From Schleiferiaceae bacterium (lineage in GTDB: Bacteria > Bacteroidota > Bacteroidia > Flavobacteriales > Schleiferiaceae), in the NCBI GenBank assembly GCA_030829675.1, contig JAURAE010000003.1, forward strand, positions 1-37,001: a stretch of DNA of 37,001 nt, in the 5' to 3' direction. Made by a program: the position numbers and the translations under genes. How positions within the stretch are numbered: the first letter of the stretch is position 1; each line of letters begins with the position of its first letter. This document shows positions 18,119-28,007 of this stretch, one piece after another. Below the pieces are notes generated by a model. It was not told where the DNA came from. It saw only the letters and a list, made by a program, of their open reading frames with translations, and ran no database searches.

Positions 18119-19173
18119 CGCTTCACAACCTTTTCGCGGTAGCCTTTAAATCCAGGTTGTAATATTTCCAATACGTAGAGTCCCGGGGCGTAGGCCTCGG
18201 TATCTATGTACCCACTGCCGTCGTGAAGCTGGGAGTAGATTTGCTTGCCCGTAATGTCGTAAAGGTTGATGGTACTTGGACCGGTGAGGCGCACAAATAA
18301 TTGGTCCTCAAAAGGGTTTCCTATAGACCCAATTCCCCTTTGCGCCTGTTCTTCCATACTCAAATTTGATTGCTGGTACACGCGGACATAGTCCACTTCC
18401 ATTGCGCTGCTGGTAAAGCTCGAGTCTATAGAAGGTTGGATAGCGATGTTCAACAACAAGTATTGCGGATCATAGAACGGCCAAGTGCTGGCAGTGTAGG
18501 TAGAGGGCTCGTACGTGTAATGTACCACGCTGTCCACGCTGAACACCATTTTAGTTTCGCTCCATTCAAGGGCATAGACGTGGTAGCTTGTGCTGGCACC
18601 ACTGACGTATTGTCCCCCGACATTCACAGTTCCACCGAAGCTTGACGGGGTATGCATGGCGCTTGAGACATAGTTTTGATTGTGCCCCCAATGTTCCATG
18701 ATGTCAATCTCACCACAAGCTGGCCAACCAGTGGTGCCGTAGCCTTGTACTTGCCAATACGCACCTATTTCAGTGATGTTTTGCCCGAGCATCCAAATGG
18801 CCGGCCATGTTCCTACGCCTGTTGGAAGTTTAGCTCGAACCTCGACGCGACCATAGGTGAAGGCGAATTTTGAATTTAAGCGAGCTGAGGTATAATCTTT
18901 AGTGACGTTTTGATCTGTAAAGGTCTCACGAAGTGCAGTTAGATGAAGACTTCCACCGCTCACATAGGCATTGGTATCGCGGTCTGTATAATGTTGTATT
19001 TCTCCATTACACCAGCTTTGGCCAGCATTTGGGAGGAGGGTTTGCTGCCACCATTTTGAGGTATCTAGTGAGCCGTCGACGTTGAATTCATCCGCCCATA
19101 CGAGGGTGTCAAAAACTTGGGCTTGTAGTGAAGTCGTGCTGATGAGCAACGCAAAGACAAAAATGGAACGCAT
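18115..19173 (-). CDS. GH16-family endo-beta-1,3-glucanase (laminarinase type), secreted, probable T9SS C-terminal sorting domain
   Basis: EIDIMEHWG GH16 motif; signal peptide MRSIFVFALLISTTSLQAQ (Met at 19173 preferred over 19224); C-terminal NLYDITGKQIYSQ...APGLYVLEI...KVVKR type-A CTD pattern. Confidence 0.88.
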   Translation of the reverse strand: MRSIFVFALLISTTSLQAQVFDTLVWADEFNVDGSLDTSKWWQQTLLPNAGQSWCNGEIQHYTDRDTNAYVSGGSLHLTALRETFTDQNVTKDYTSARLNSKFAFTYGRVEVRAKLPTGVGTWPAIWMLGQNITEIGAYWQVQGYGTTGWPACGEIDIMEHWGHNQNYVSSAMHTPSSFGGTVNVGGQYVSGASTSYHVYALEWSETKMVFSVDSVVHYTYEPSTYTASTWPFYDPQYLLLNIAIQPSIDSSFTSSAMEVDYVRVYQQSNLSMEEQAQRGIGSIGNPFEDQLFVRLTGPSTINLYDITGKQIYSQLHDGSGYIDTEAYAPGLYVLEILQPGFKGYREKVVKR

Positions 19174-19250
19174 AGCTAATGTTTGTATGCCATAAAAATC
19201 GGGACTAGAGGGGACTTGGCCCAATTTCTTTCAAGACAAATGCCTGACAA

Positions 19251-19278
19251 ATAAAAAACCCGGCCGCAAGGGCCGGGT
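19251..19278 (-). terminator. Rho-independent terminator for the lipoprotein gene 19302-20072
   Basis: Minus strand ACCCGGCC-CTTGC-GGCCGGGT followed by TTTTTAT. Confidence 0.85.
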
Positions 19279-19301
19279 CGCTTCTGTATGTGGAGGGCGG
19301 T

Positions 19302-20072
19302 TTAAAGTCTTTTGTAGTTCTGGAAGACCTCCGTTGAATCAGTATTGTTAATGTAACTCTGCTGAAGCATGTCACTACCGATGAGCGTATAGTTGATGCT
19401 CCATTCACCTTCATAACCTTCAATGGAGCCTGCCTGAGCAACTTCAGTCGCCGTGCCATCACCGTTATCAATGAATTGGCCATAACCGAAATCAGCATGG
19501 TCAACGGTATCGCTCCAAGTATGGTACCAAACAAAGTGTCCGCCACCAATCATTTTGATTTCTTGGAAGTCGTTGATTCCTTCAATTTCGTTACGTGAGG
19601 TAAGTACCCAGAGTCCATCGTAAGGAGTAGCTTCGCCTTCAAGGGCCAGCCAATTTTCGTACAAGTCGAAACTAGACGAGTCATTATCGTCCATACCGGC
19701 AATGGTTTGTTCAAAGCCTCCTTCGGTAGCGGTAATTCCTAGCTCAAACGTTTGTGACGAGTCCGTTGCTCCGTTGGCATTGTGATAAGGTTGTTCGTAC
19801 ATCATTCCATTTTCACTCCACGCTGCGCCTGCACCCATTGCAGGAGAGTTGGTAGTGGAATTCCAGGTAGCAAACATGTAGCGTCCATCGGCGTAGATCT
19901 TTATCTGTTGCGGTTCAAATTCTACGACGGTATCAGCGTATGTCCACGTTGCATGGGTCAATGAATATGCCCCATCTTCCAATACGGGTGGGGTAGCTTC
20001 AGCCTCTGGTTCGGGGGCTGTACAACTCCAAGCCATAAAGCCTAGAGCCATGAATAGAACATGTTTTTTCAT
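19302..20072 (-). CDS. Hypothetical lipocalin-like lipoprotein
   Basis: 256 aa; lipobox MAWSC followed by acidic TAPEPEAEA; beta-rich with repeated WVLTSRNEI-type strands. Confidence 0.55.
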   Translation of the reverse strand: MKKHVLFMALGFMAWSCTAPEPEAEATPPVLEDGAYSLTHATWTYADTVVEFEPQQIKIYADGRYMFATWNSTTNSPAMGAGAAWSENGMMYEQPYHNANGATDSSQTFELGITATEGGFEQTIAGMDDNDSSSFDLYENWLALEGEATPYDGLWVLTSRNEIEGINDFQEIKMIGGGHFVWYHTWSDTVDHADFGYGQFIDNGDGTATEVAQAGSIEGYEGEWSINYTLIGSDMLQQSYINNTDSTEVFQNYKRL

Positions 20073-20197
20073 AACTAGTTGGTTTTGTTTGGCAATAAGG
20101 TAGCGAAAATAAATGTATGATTATCAATGATTTACAATAAATCAAAAAGCAGTTTTAATCCTATCGAAATGGGCCACAATTATCGCATCTTTGCCAT

Positions 20198-21079
20198 ATG
20201 GAACATAAAAGCGGCTTCGTCAACATTATCGGGAATCCCAACGTGGGGAAAAGTACTTTGATGAACGCCTTGGTAGGCGAGCGCTTGAGCATCATTACGC
20301 CCAAAGCGCAGACTACTCGTCACCGGATTTTTGGCATACTCAATGAGCCCGAGTATCAAATAGTTTTTTCAGATACTCCTGGTGTGATTCAGCCGGTGTA
20401 TAAGATGCAGGAGCATATGATGAAGTTCGTCTCCGATGCTTTTGACGATGCCGATGTGTTCTTGTATTTGGTGGAACCTGGTGATCGTGCGCTCAAGGAC
20501 GAGGGTTTTTTCCAGAAGTTGCTCAATACCAATGTTCCAGTGCTGTTGATCATCAATAAAATCGATACAACGAATCAGGAGAAGTTGGAAGAGGAAGTGG
20601 CCTATTGGGCCGAGCATTTGCCCAACGCCGAAATCATTCCTATCTCTGCCCTAGAGCAGGCGAATACGACGTATTTATTGGACCGATTAGTTGCGCTCAT
20701 CCCACCTTCACCTCCGTATTTTGATAAGGATGCCCTTACGGACAAAACCGAGCGCTTCTTTGTGAGTGAAATCGTTCGTGAGCAGATCCTCCTCAACTAT
20801 AAGAAAGAGGTTCCATACAGCGTAGAGGTAGACGTGGAGGAATTCAAGGAAGAAGAAGATATCATCCGCATACGTACCGTCATTTATGTGGCCCGTGATA
20901 CGCAAAAGGGAATCATTATTGGACACAAGGGTTCCAAACTCAAGCAAGTGGGCATTGGGGCTCGAAAGCAATTAGAGTCCTTTTTCGCCAAACATGTACA
21001 TTTAGAGACATTCGTCAAAGTCAAAAAGAATTGGCGAGACAGCGACCTACACCTGAAGAGGTTTGGGTATAAAAACTAA
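20198..21079 (+). CDS. era: GTPase Era
   Basis: G1 GNPNVGKST, DTPG, NKID; C-terminal KH domain with VARDTQKGIIIGHKGSKLKQVG. Confidence 0.98.
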   Translation: MEHKSGFVNIIGNPNVGKSTLMNALVGERLSIITPKAQTTRHRIFGILNEPEYQIVFSDTPGVIQPVYKMQEHMMKFVSDAFDDADVFLYLVEPGDRALKDEGFFQKLLNTNVPVLLIINKIDTTNQEKLEEEVAYWAEHLPNAEIIPISALEQANTTYLLDRLVALIPPSPPYFDKDALTDKTERFFVSEIVREQILLNYKKEVPYSVEVDVEEFKEEEDIIRIRTVIYVARDTQKGIIIGHKGSKLKQVGIGARKQLESFFAKHVHLETFVKVKKNWRDSDLHLKRFGYKN

Positions 21080-21082
21080 ACT

Positions 21083-22387
21083 ATGAGTAACATCGTTGCC
21101 ATCGTGGGCCGCCCAAATGTGGGTAAAAGCACGCTTTTTAATCGTTTGATCCAGCGTCGTGATGCCATTGTAGATAGCATTGCGGGGGTGACACGCGACC
21201 GTCATTATGGGAAGAGTGATTGGAATGGAAAGGAGTTTTCAGTCATCGATACTGGTGGATATATCGAAGGTTCGGAAGATGTTTTTGAAGCAGAGATCCG
21301 TCGCCAGGTAGAGTTGGCCCTTGAAGAGGCGACCGTTATAATTTTTGTGCTCGACCTACAAGCAGGGTTGACTGAATTTGATAAGATAATTGCCGGCATG
21401 CTGCGCAAAACCGAAAAGCCTGTGGTATACGCAGTGAACAAGGTGGACAATAGCATGCAGGAATTAGATGCCGCCGAATTCTATGGTTTGGGCATCGAAA
21501 AATACCACACCATCTCTGCTGTAAATGGCGGGGGTACCGGAGATTTACTCGACGAGCTGGTGGAGCATATGGATGAAAATCCTGTGGATGACTATGAGGA
21601 CCTTCCGAAGATGGCTATTGTAGGTCGTCCGAATGCTGGAAAGAGTTCTATTGTCAATGCCTTGTTTGACGAGGAGCGTAACATTGTTACTGAGGTGGCA
21701 GGGACGACCAGGGATACGGTAAACACGCGCTTCAACAAGTTTGGTTTTGATTTTATGTTGCTCGACACGGCGGGACTTCGCAAGAAGGGCAAGACCATGG
21801 AGAACCTAGAATTCTATTCCAATATGCGTTCTATTCGCGCCATCGAGCATGCGGATGTATGTATGATGGTAGTGGATGCCACACGAGGGTTTGAAGCACA
21901 GGATTTGAGTATTGTGTCTTTAGTGGAAAAGAATAAAAAGGGCTTGGTGGTCGTGGTGAATAAGTGGGATTTGGTCGAGAAAGAGACCAATACCATTCGC
22001 GATGCCGAAGCCTACATCAGAAAGAAATTGGAACCTTTTACGGATTTCCCCATCATCTTTACCAGTGCATTGACGAAGCAACGCGTATTGAAAGCTTTTG
22101 AGGAAGGTGTGAAGGTTTACGAGCGTCGCAAGCAGCGCATTTCGACGAGCAAGCTCAACGATACGATGCTGGACATCATCAAGGGATATCCGCCGCCGGC
22201 AGTGAAAGGAAAGTACGTGAAGATTAAGTTCTGTACACAGTTACCTACACGTACGCCGCAGTTCGCCTTCTTTGCAAACATGCCGCAGTACATCAAAGAA
22301 CCCTACAAGCGCTTCCTAGAAAACAAGATGCGCAAGGCGTTCGACTTCCACGGTGCCCCAATCGAAATCTTCTTCCGTAAGAAGTAA
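21083..22387 (+). CDS. der: GTPase Der (EngA)
   Basis: Two tandem G domains: GRPNVGKST and GRPNAGKSS; DTGG/DTAG; NKVD/NKWD; C-terminal KH-like domain. Confidence 0.98.
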   Translation: MSNIVAIVGRPNVGKSTLFNRLIQRRDAIVDSIAGVTRDRHYGKSDWNGKEFSVIDTGGYIEGSEDVFEAEIRRQVELALEEATVIIFVLDLQAGLTEFDKIIAGMLRKTEKPVVYAVNKVDNSMQELDAAEFYGLGIEKYHTISAVNGGGTGDLLDELVEHMDENPVDDYEDLPKMAIVGRPNAGKSSIVNALFDEERNIVTEVAGTTRDTVNTRFNKFGFDFMLLDTAGLRKKGKTMENLEFYSNMRSIRAIEHADVCMMVVDATRGFEAQDLSIVSLVEKNKKGLVVVVNKWDLVEKETNTIRDAEAYIRKKLEPFTDFPIIFTSALTKQRVLKAFEEGVKVYERRKQRISTSKLNDTMLDIIKGYPPPAVKGKYVKIKFCTQLPTRTPQFAFFANMPQYIKEPYKRFLENKMRKAFDFHGAPIEIFFRKK

Positions 22388-24805
22388 TTACAATTGGTAA
22401 CAGATTACCGCGTTGCCCTGCACGAGTACTAGAACCGGTGCTCCGGCTGGGGTCAATCGCCCTGCCTCTGCCTCGGATCCTTCAAATGCAGTGATCGGCG
22501 CAGTGGCCTCCTTCAGCTGAGTCACGTGAACGGTACCTTCTGTATCGTAAATAATGCCCGTACCTCCGGGATAGGCTTCTACTCGGTCAATGCTTTGCGG
22601 GAAAGTAATAGTGTGGGTGGCGGTTTCGCCGCGTACGCTGAGCTTGTCCTCTGACCAATACAATCTGCCATAGCTCATGGCTTCCATGCCTTGAAGGTTG
22701 TTCAGGTCGTGCTCTAAAATGTCCGTAGTGCCGTCGAAGCGCTGTTCTTGAATCTCCCCTTCTTCACCGACACGCATGATGCTCGGTGGATTCCCGCCGG
22801 TAACCACCCAGGGGTGTTTGGCCGCGGTGAGGGCTGAGGTTTTAATGCGCTCCTCTCCACGTCTGTTGAGCACGTGGGCACGCTCGAGGGTAGATATGAT
22901 TACATAATCCTTTCCGCCTCTCTGGTACAACAGTGGACTTTGGGTAATGGTCCCGCTTGCCGCGTCGGTCTTCCAGCCGTCAATGCGCTGTCCCTCCACG
23001 CTGTAATTATACAGTTTCGACCCGGCGGGTACGAGTATTCGGTAGTTGCGGTTTTTGTCGTAATCCAACACGGTAGCTCCCAAAGTGGTTGCTTCGGGTA
23101 AGCTCACAGGGAACCCTTCTACTTCACGTCCCAAGATGTCCAAGCAATGCAAGCGGTCGCGGGTGGCAAATACCATCTGGAATTTGGCATTTTTGAACAT
23201 GTCTATCTGCTGGACATTTCCTTGGATGGGGCCGTCTAGGGAGATGCTCCACAATTCCTCGCCATTTTCGTCGAGTAGGAAACATTGGTTGCTTTCGTCT
23301 TGTACGAGTATGTTGGTCATACCGCTGCGGTGGTTCTTAATCAAGAACGGTCCGCTGATGGCTTGCTGCGGCAGGGCATGGGACCATAGGTAAGCACTCA
23401 CGGCCACTTCCTCGCCGCGTTGTTGTACCGTGGCGTTTCCATAGGCAATACCGTTGTTCACCTCCAAGTGTCCGGCGAGAAAAGCCCGGTCTAAAGCGTC
23501 CGGTAGGGTTTCGAAGAAGGGGCCCTCCTCCAAGCTGTTGAAGTTGAAGGCGGCAGTAAAGTGCTCATTGCGGTCCATGGCATCTCCCAATGCTTCCAGA
23601 GATTCGAGGGCATGCCAGTGTTTATTCATGTCCAATTCGCTGCTGTACACCTCCAATAATTGGGCACTCGTCCCCACTAAAAGCCATTGATCCCAGAGCA
23701 TCCAGGAAGCGCTGCCCATATCTGAATATACCCAACCGAAGGCCGCGCTAAACAAGAAGCGGTGCGATTCTGTAAGTGTTCCGCGTGCATGGCCATGGTA
23801 CACGGAGTTTTGTGCACTCAACGCGGTTAAGGCATCTTGAACGCTCATTTCCTCACCCTCTAGTTTTGCCGCGACTACCACTCCATCACCGTAGCCCACG
23901 CGAACAAAGCTGCCCTCAAAACTATTAGCGAAAGTCATCGGCGATATGCCGGCATCTTCCAAGGTCTTTTGGGCTTGCTTGAGCCTTTGTTTCTTGCCGC
24001 GGTAGGGGTTAAAAGCGCGCAGCCATTCTACCGGATCCCCGGTGTTGATCCCCACGGCGTATTTCGACGAAGCCGCAATAATTGGGCTCAGATCCGTACC
24101 CGTAGGACGCTCGGTGAAGGTGCTCAAATAAGTGTTGGTGGAATCTGCACACAAGGCCACCGCCGTGGCAATGGTCTTGTTCTTCTTCCAATCCAGATCA
24201 ATGGCAGACCACTGTGCGAAGTGCTCTAGCCAGCTCCAATCTTGTTCAAAATAATGTGTGCCCAATCTGGCCACTTCCTTGTGCTGAATAAAAACGTTCG
24301 CATCATCAGATTTGGACGCATTGTCCCACAAGGTTTTAAATCCGCCATCGTCCATCAAGGAATAGCCAGCGGTGCGTTGGTTGATGATATCCTGAAGTAG
24401 GCCTTCACTGGCACTGATGACCCAGCTTGGCCCGTCGTTGTAGGCGTACATCGAATCCAAGGTGAAGACCTCGTAATTCCCTAAGGTGGTGGGAGCGCCG
24501 ACGAAGGGGGTGAGGTCGTGCTCAGTGGTCCATACCCAATCCAAACTGCTGGCGCCCGAGGGGAGGAGCGCTCCCGTCCAACGCCCTGCATTCCACTGCT
24601 CCAAGGTCTTCGCTGGAATGGCGCTGAGGTAGGAAATGGAAAGGGTGTCGCTGGTCTCGCCGAACTGGTGCATATCATTGATGCGCACATACAATGGCGC
24701 GTCCATAGGCAGCAAAGAAGTGGCCTTGGCAGGAGGGGCGGGTTGGCCACATTGTACCAAAAGGGCAGATGCCAAAATAAGGGCGCTTAAGGAGGCGAGA
24801 CGCAT
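22388..24805 (-). CDS. Large hypothetical lipoprotein with C-terminal beta-propeller-like region
   Basis: 805 aa; lipobox LLVQCG; C-terminal repeats such as QCFLLDENGEELWSISLDGPIQG and LHCLDILGREVEGFPVSLPE resemble PQQ/propeller blades. Confidence 0.65.
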   Translation of the reverse strand: MRLASLSALILASALLVQCGQPAPPAKATSLLPMDAPLYVRINDMHQFGETSDTLSISYLSAIPAKTLEQWNAGRWTGALLPSGASSLDWVWTTEHDLTPFVGAPTTLGNYEVFTLDSMYAYNDGPSWVISASEGLLQDIINQRTAGYSLMDDGGFKTLWDNASKSDDANVFIQHKEVARLGTHYFEQDWSWLEHFAQWSAIDLDWKKNKTIATAVALCADSTNTYLSTFTERPTGTDLSPIIAASSKYAVGINTGDPVEWLRAFNPYRGKKQRLKQAQKTLEDAGISPMTFANSFEGSFVRVGYGDGVVVAAKLEGEEMSVQDALTALSAQNSVYHGHARGTLTESHRFLFSAAFGWVYSDMGSASWMLWDQWLLVGTSAQLLEVYSSELDMNKHWHALESLEALGDAMDRNEHFTAAFNFNSLEEGPFFETLPDALDRAFLAGHLEVNNGIAYGNATVQQRGEEVAVSAYLWSHALPQQAISGPFLIKNHRSGMTNILVQDESNQCFLLDENGEELWSISLDGPIQGNVQQIDMFKNAKFQMVFATRDRLHCLDILGREVEGFPVSLPEATTLGATVLDYDKNRNYRILVPAGSKLYNYSVEGQRIDGWKTDAASGTITQSPLLYQRGGKDYVIISTLERAHVLNRRGEERIKTSALTAAKHPWVVTGGNPPSIMRVGEEGEIQEQRFDGTTDILEHDLNNLQGMEAMSYGRLYWSEDKLSVRGETATHTITFPQSIDRVEAYPGGTGIIYDTEGTVHVTQLKEATAPITAFEGSEAEAGRLTPAGAPVLVLVQGNAVICYQL

Positions 24806-24871
24806 AGCTAAATTTTTGATTAAAGCTACATTTTTACCGCGCCAAGAAGTGGATTAGTGAGGGTCAGTTTT

Positions 24872-25474
24872 TCACAAATCGAAGAGGTTCAATTGGCTCG
24901 GAAGCAACTGAAAACTTTTGCGGTGGTGGGGCGATGCGCCATGGGCTCGAATGCCGTCGCGGTGGGCCTTCGTAGGGTAGCCTGCATTGCGCTCCCACTG
25001 GTAATGTGGGTGTTCTGTGGCCAATTCTCTCATCAGCTCATCCCTATACGTTTTTGCCAAGACCGATGCGGCCGCGATATTTTGATAGGTAGCATCCCCC
25101 TTGACCTGGCAGTGATACGGAATATCCCCATATGGTTTGAACCTGTTGCCGTCCACAGCAATGAATTGGGGCACTACATCCAATTTCTCAATGGCCCTGT
25201 GCATGCCTAGGATGCTGGCATTTAAAATATTGATCTCGTCAATCTCTTCCGGCCCGACATGCACCACGGCCCAAGCCACGGCTTCCTTCTCAATCAAGGG
25301 TCGTAAAAGGTTGCGCTGCTTCTCGGTGAGCTGCTTGGAATCGTTCAACAAATCATTCTTAAAATCCGGCGGTAAGATCACCGCTGCTGCCGTCACAGGC
25401 CCGGCCAAACAGCCGCGTCCCGCTTCGTCAGTGCCGGCTTCCACGACCTCTATGGGACTGTGTTGAAGCTTCAT
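24872..25474 (-). CDS. rnhB: Ribonuclease HII
   Basis: [24 protein letters not shown]; Met at 25474 gives an ATGA overlap with the upstream GT stop. Confidence 0.96.
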   Translation of the reverse strand: MKLQHSPIEVVEAGTDEAGRGCLAGPVTAAAVILPPDFKNDLLNDSKQLTEKQRNLLRPLIEKEAVAWAVVHVGPEEIDEINILNASILGMHRAIEKLDVVPQFIAVDGNRFKPYGDIPYHCQVKGDATYQNIAAASVLAKTYRDELMRELATEHPHYQWERNAGYPTKAHRDGIRAHGASPHHRKSFQLLPSQLNLFDL

Positions 25475-26601
25475 TCGCTTGCTGATTTTAGAACTTTGAG
25501 CCAAAGGGCGGCGCTAGCTGACCAAGTGAATTGGCCCCCGCGAATCAATCCTTTTTCAGACCAATTTTCCCCGCCTTCACCCGTCGTTCCCGACCCGCTG
25601 GCCATCGCCTCGAGCCCATCGGCCCAAGCTTCGACATCGAATGTGGGTAGCAATATCCCAGCATCTCCAACCACCTCCGTTAAGGCGCTGTTGTTTGAGG
25701 CCATCACGGGCGTGCCACATTGCATGGCTTCCACGACGGGTATGCCAAATCCTTCCATCGCACTCGGCATACAGAAAGCTATGGCCCCGCGGTAGAGTTG
25801 TTCAAGCGCATCGTCTTCCAACCTTCCCAACCATTTTACCGTGTCCAAGTGTTTCAGATCGCCCATGGCACTTTCGAAAATTGGATCCTTAAAATGAGCG
25901 TTTCCCGCAATGTTCAAAAGGTAGCCTCGGCGCTCCGGATGTTTCTCCAACCACAGGTCCCAAGCTTTCAAAAGGGTAATTAAATTCTTGCGGGGGGTGA
26001 GGGCGCCTACGGCACAAAAATAATTTTCTTCAAAGCGAGACTCTCCAGGTGACATGGGTCGCTGAGGAGCATTCGGCGTCACCACAATCTTCCCGGCAGC
26101 GACCCCATAAGTCTCCACCAAATCCCTCGCGCTCCACTCACTCACCGTAAAGAGCTGCTCCGCCATCCGGGCGCCGCGTCGGATGTGCGTGCGGTAATAA
26201 CGTCCCACATGGGGCGGAATCCACTCCGGGTGGTGCTCAAAATTCAGGTCGTGGATGGTGAGCCATTGCTTGATTTTGGTGCGGGCAGGCAAGCCGTCCG
26301 GTGACCAATAACGCGCGGCGCCCCAACGATTCAGGGCGACCGGCACACCTATGCTGTTCCAATACCACCACAACCAAGGGTGGCGGGCAGGAGGGAGGAC
26401 GAGCTTGTGGGTGATGTTGGGGGCGTTAAGAAAAGAGAATTGGTCCCTCATTCCCTTCATCGCAGAAGGGCGGTCCCACAACAGCAGAAATTCGTGTTCC
26501 ATTGCGGCGGGTAGGATTTGCTCGAGCATGCGCAAGGTGTATATCCCTGTGCCTTCGAGCTTGTTTGGCAAAAGCCACCGTACGTTCACCGCAATTTTCA
26601 T
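25471..26601 (-). CDS. GT4-family glycosyltransferase
   Basis: [61 protein letters not shown]. Confidence 0.93.
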   Translation of the reverse strand: MKIAVNVRWLLPNKLEGTGIYTLRMLEQILPAAMEHEFLLLWDRPSAMKGMRDQFSFLNAPNITHKLVLPPARHPWLWWYWNSIGVPVALNRWGAARYWSPDGLPARTKIKQWLTIHDLNFEHHPEWIPPHVGRYYRTHIRRGARMAEQLFTVSEWSARDLVETYGVAAGKIVVTPNAPQRPMSPGESRFEENYFCAVGALTPRKNLITLLKAWDLWLEKHPERRGYLLNIAGNAHFKDPIFESAMGDLKHLDTVKWLGRLEDDALEQLYRGAIAFCMPSAMEGFGIPVVEAMQCGTPVMASNNSALTEVVGDAGILLPTFDVEAWADGLEAMASGSGTTGEGGENWSEKGLIRGGQFTWSASAALWLKVLKSASE

Positions 26602-26675
26602 GGCTTAAATGTACAAAAGTGCGCCGCTGTAGCGTTAGATAAGCGGTATATTCGCACCCAACTCGCTACATAACC

Positions 26676-28007
26676 ATGATTCAGCGTATCCTTCAATTCT
26701 TAAAGGATCCCACGGCTGCCACTTTAGCCAAGGGAAGCAGCGTCGTGCTCCTCTTCAAAATCATTGGCGCCCTTGGGGGCTATGTGCTACTGTGGTCCTT
26801 AGGCCAAGCGGGAGGTGAGAAGGCAGTGGGTGTATACGAGGTGGCCTTCACACTGATCCTTATTGCCTCGACGGTGGGGCGCTGGGGATTGGATACGGTG
26901 TTGGTGAAGGAATTGGGCAAAACCGAGCTTGGGGATGCCCCGTCGCGTGGACTCTATGGACACATATTTGCACGCGTGCTGGCCATTACCGCCGCCCTGT
27001 CCATCTTGACCTTCTTTGCAGCCGAAGCGCTGACCGAACTCTTTTTCAATCAAACTCCCGTGGGTGTCTTGCGCACCGCATCGCTGACTGCCCTGCCCTT
27101 TACCCTTATGCTGCTGAATGCGGAGGCCTACCGCGGATTACACAAGCCGGTGCTGTTTAGCATTAATCAGCACGGTACTGTTTACCTCATCCTCGCCGCC
27201 TTGCTTTGGTGGGTGCCGATGGAGAGTGCGGGTTTTGATGCTCAAGGCAGTGCCCAATTCGCTTTGCTCCTCCTCCTCGGCATTAGTAGCGCTTTTGCCT
27301 TGCTCTCGACCGTGCACGTGATTTCGTTGTGCGAGCGCAAGCCGTGGCGCGGCGCAGCGCTCGCAGGAAACCTCATGAAAGTGGCCACCCCAATGCTTAT
27401 TTCATCTGCACTTTTCTTGGTCATGAGCTGGTCCGATACCCTCATGCTCAGTTATTTCCTCGAAGAGGATGAAGTAGGCGTGTACCGCATTGTCTTTAAG
27501 ATTGCCACCCTCATCACCTTTGCCCAATTCGCCCTCAACACCGTCGTCGCCCCAATGATTTCAGGGCTCCACAATGGCGGTTCCAACATGTCACTGCTCG
27601 CGCAACGCATCGCCACATTGAATTTGATTACCGCCGGCCCCATTTTCTTCGGCATTATCGCCCTAGGGCCGTTCCTCATCGGCCTCTTTGGCGTCAATGA
27701 TCCCTGGACCGCCTATCCTTGGTTGGTGATTTTAGCATGTGGCCAATTAGCCAATGCCTTCGCCGGACCCGTGCTCAACATTTTGAACATGACCGGATAC
27801 GAGAAAAGTGCACAAAACACCATGCTCGTCGTGGCCACCCTCAACATTATCCTCAACGCCGTGCTCATTCCTGCCTTTGGGCCGGGAGGGGCAGCCGTCG
27901 CCACTGCCTTAACCATGGTGGGTTGGAATATTTGGGCGGGGGTGCTGGTCTACCGTTTCCATGGAATTATCACCGTGCCATTCTTGGCGAAAAGAAGTCG
28001 ATCATGA
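26676..28007 (+). CDS. Polysaccharide flippase (Wzx/MATE-like)
   Basis: 443 aa, about 12 TM segments; VVLLFKIIGALGGYVLLWSLGQAGGEKAVGVYEVAFT; first of a Wzx-sulfotransferase-Wzz-Wzy series. Confidence 0.85.
   Translation: MIQRILQFLKDPTAATLAKGSSVVLLFKIIGALGGYVLLWSLGQAGGEKAVGVYEVAFTLILIASTVGRWGLDTVLVKELGKTELGDAPSRGLYGHIFARVLAITAALSILTFFAAEALTELFFNQTPVGVLRTASLTALPFTLMLLNAEAYRGLHKPVLFSINQHGTVYLILAALLWWVPMESAGFDAQGSAQFALLLLLGISSAFALLSTVHVISLCERKPWRGAALAGNLMKVATPMLISSALFLVMSWSDTLMLSYFLEEDEVGVYRIVFKIATLITFAQFALNTVVAPMISGLHNGGSNMSLLAQRIATLNLITAGPIFFGIIALGPFLIGLFGVNDPWTAYPWLVILACGQLANAFAGPVLNILNMTGYEKSAQNTMLVVATLNIILNAVLIPAFGPGGAAVATALTMVGWNIWAGVLVYRFHGIITVPFLAKRSRS

Noticed and set aside
27719-28003. 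N-terminal extension of the sulfotransferase ORF
   Set aside because: Runs out of frame through the end of the flippase; the ATG at 28004 immediately precedes the PAPS-loop sequence and overlaps the flippase stop.
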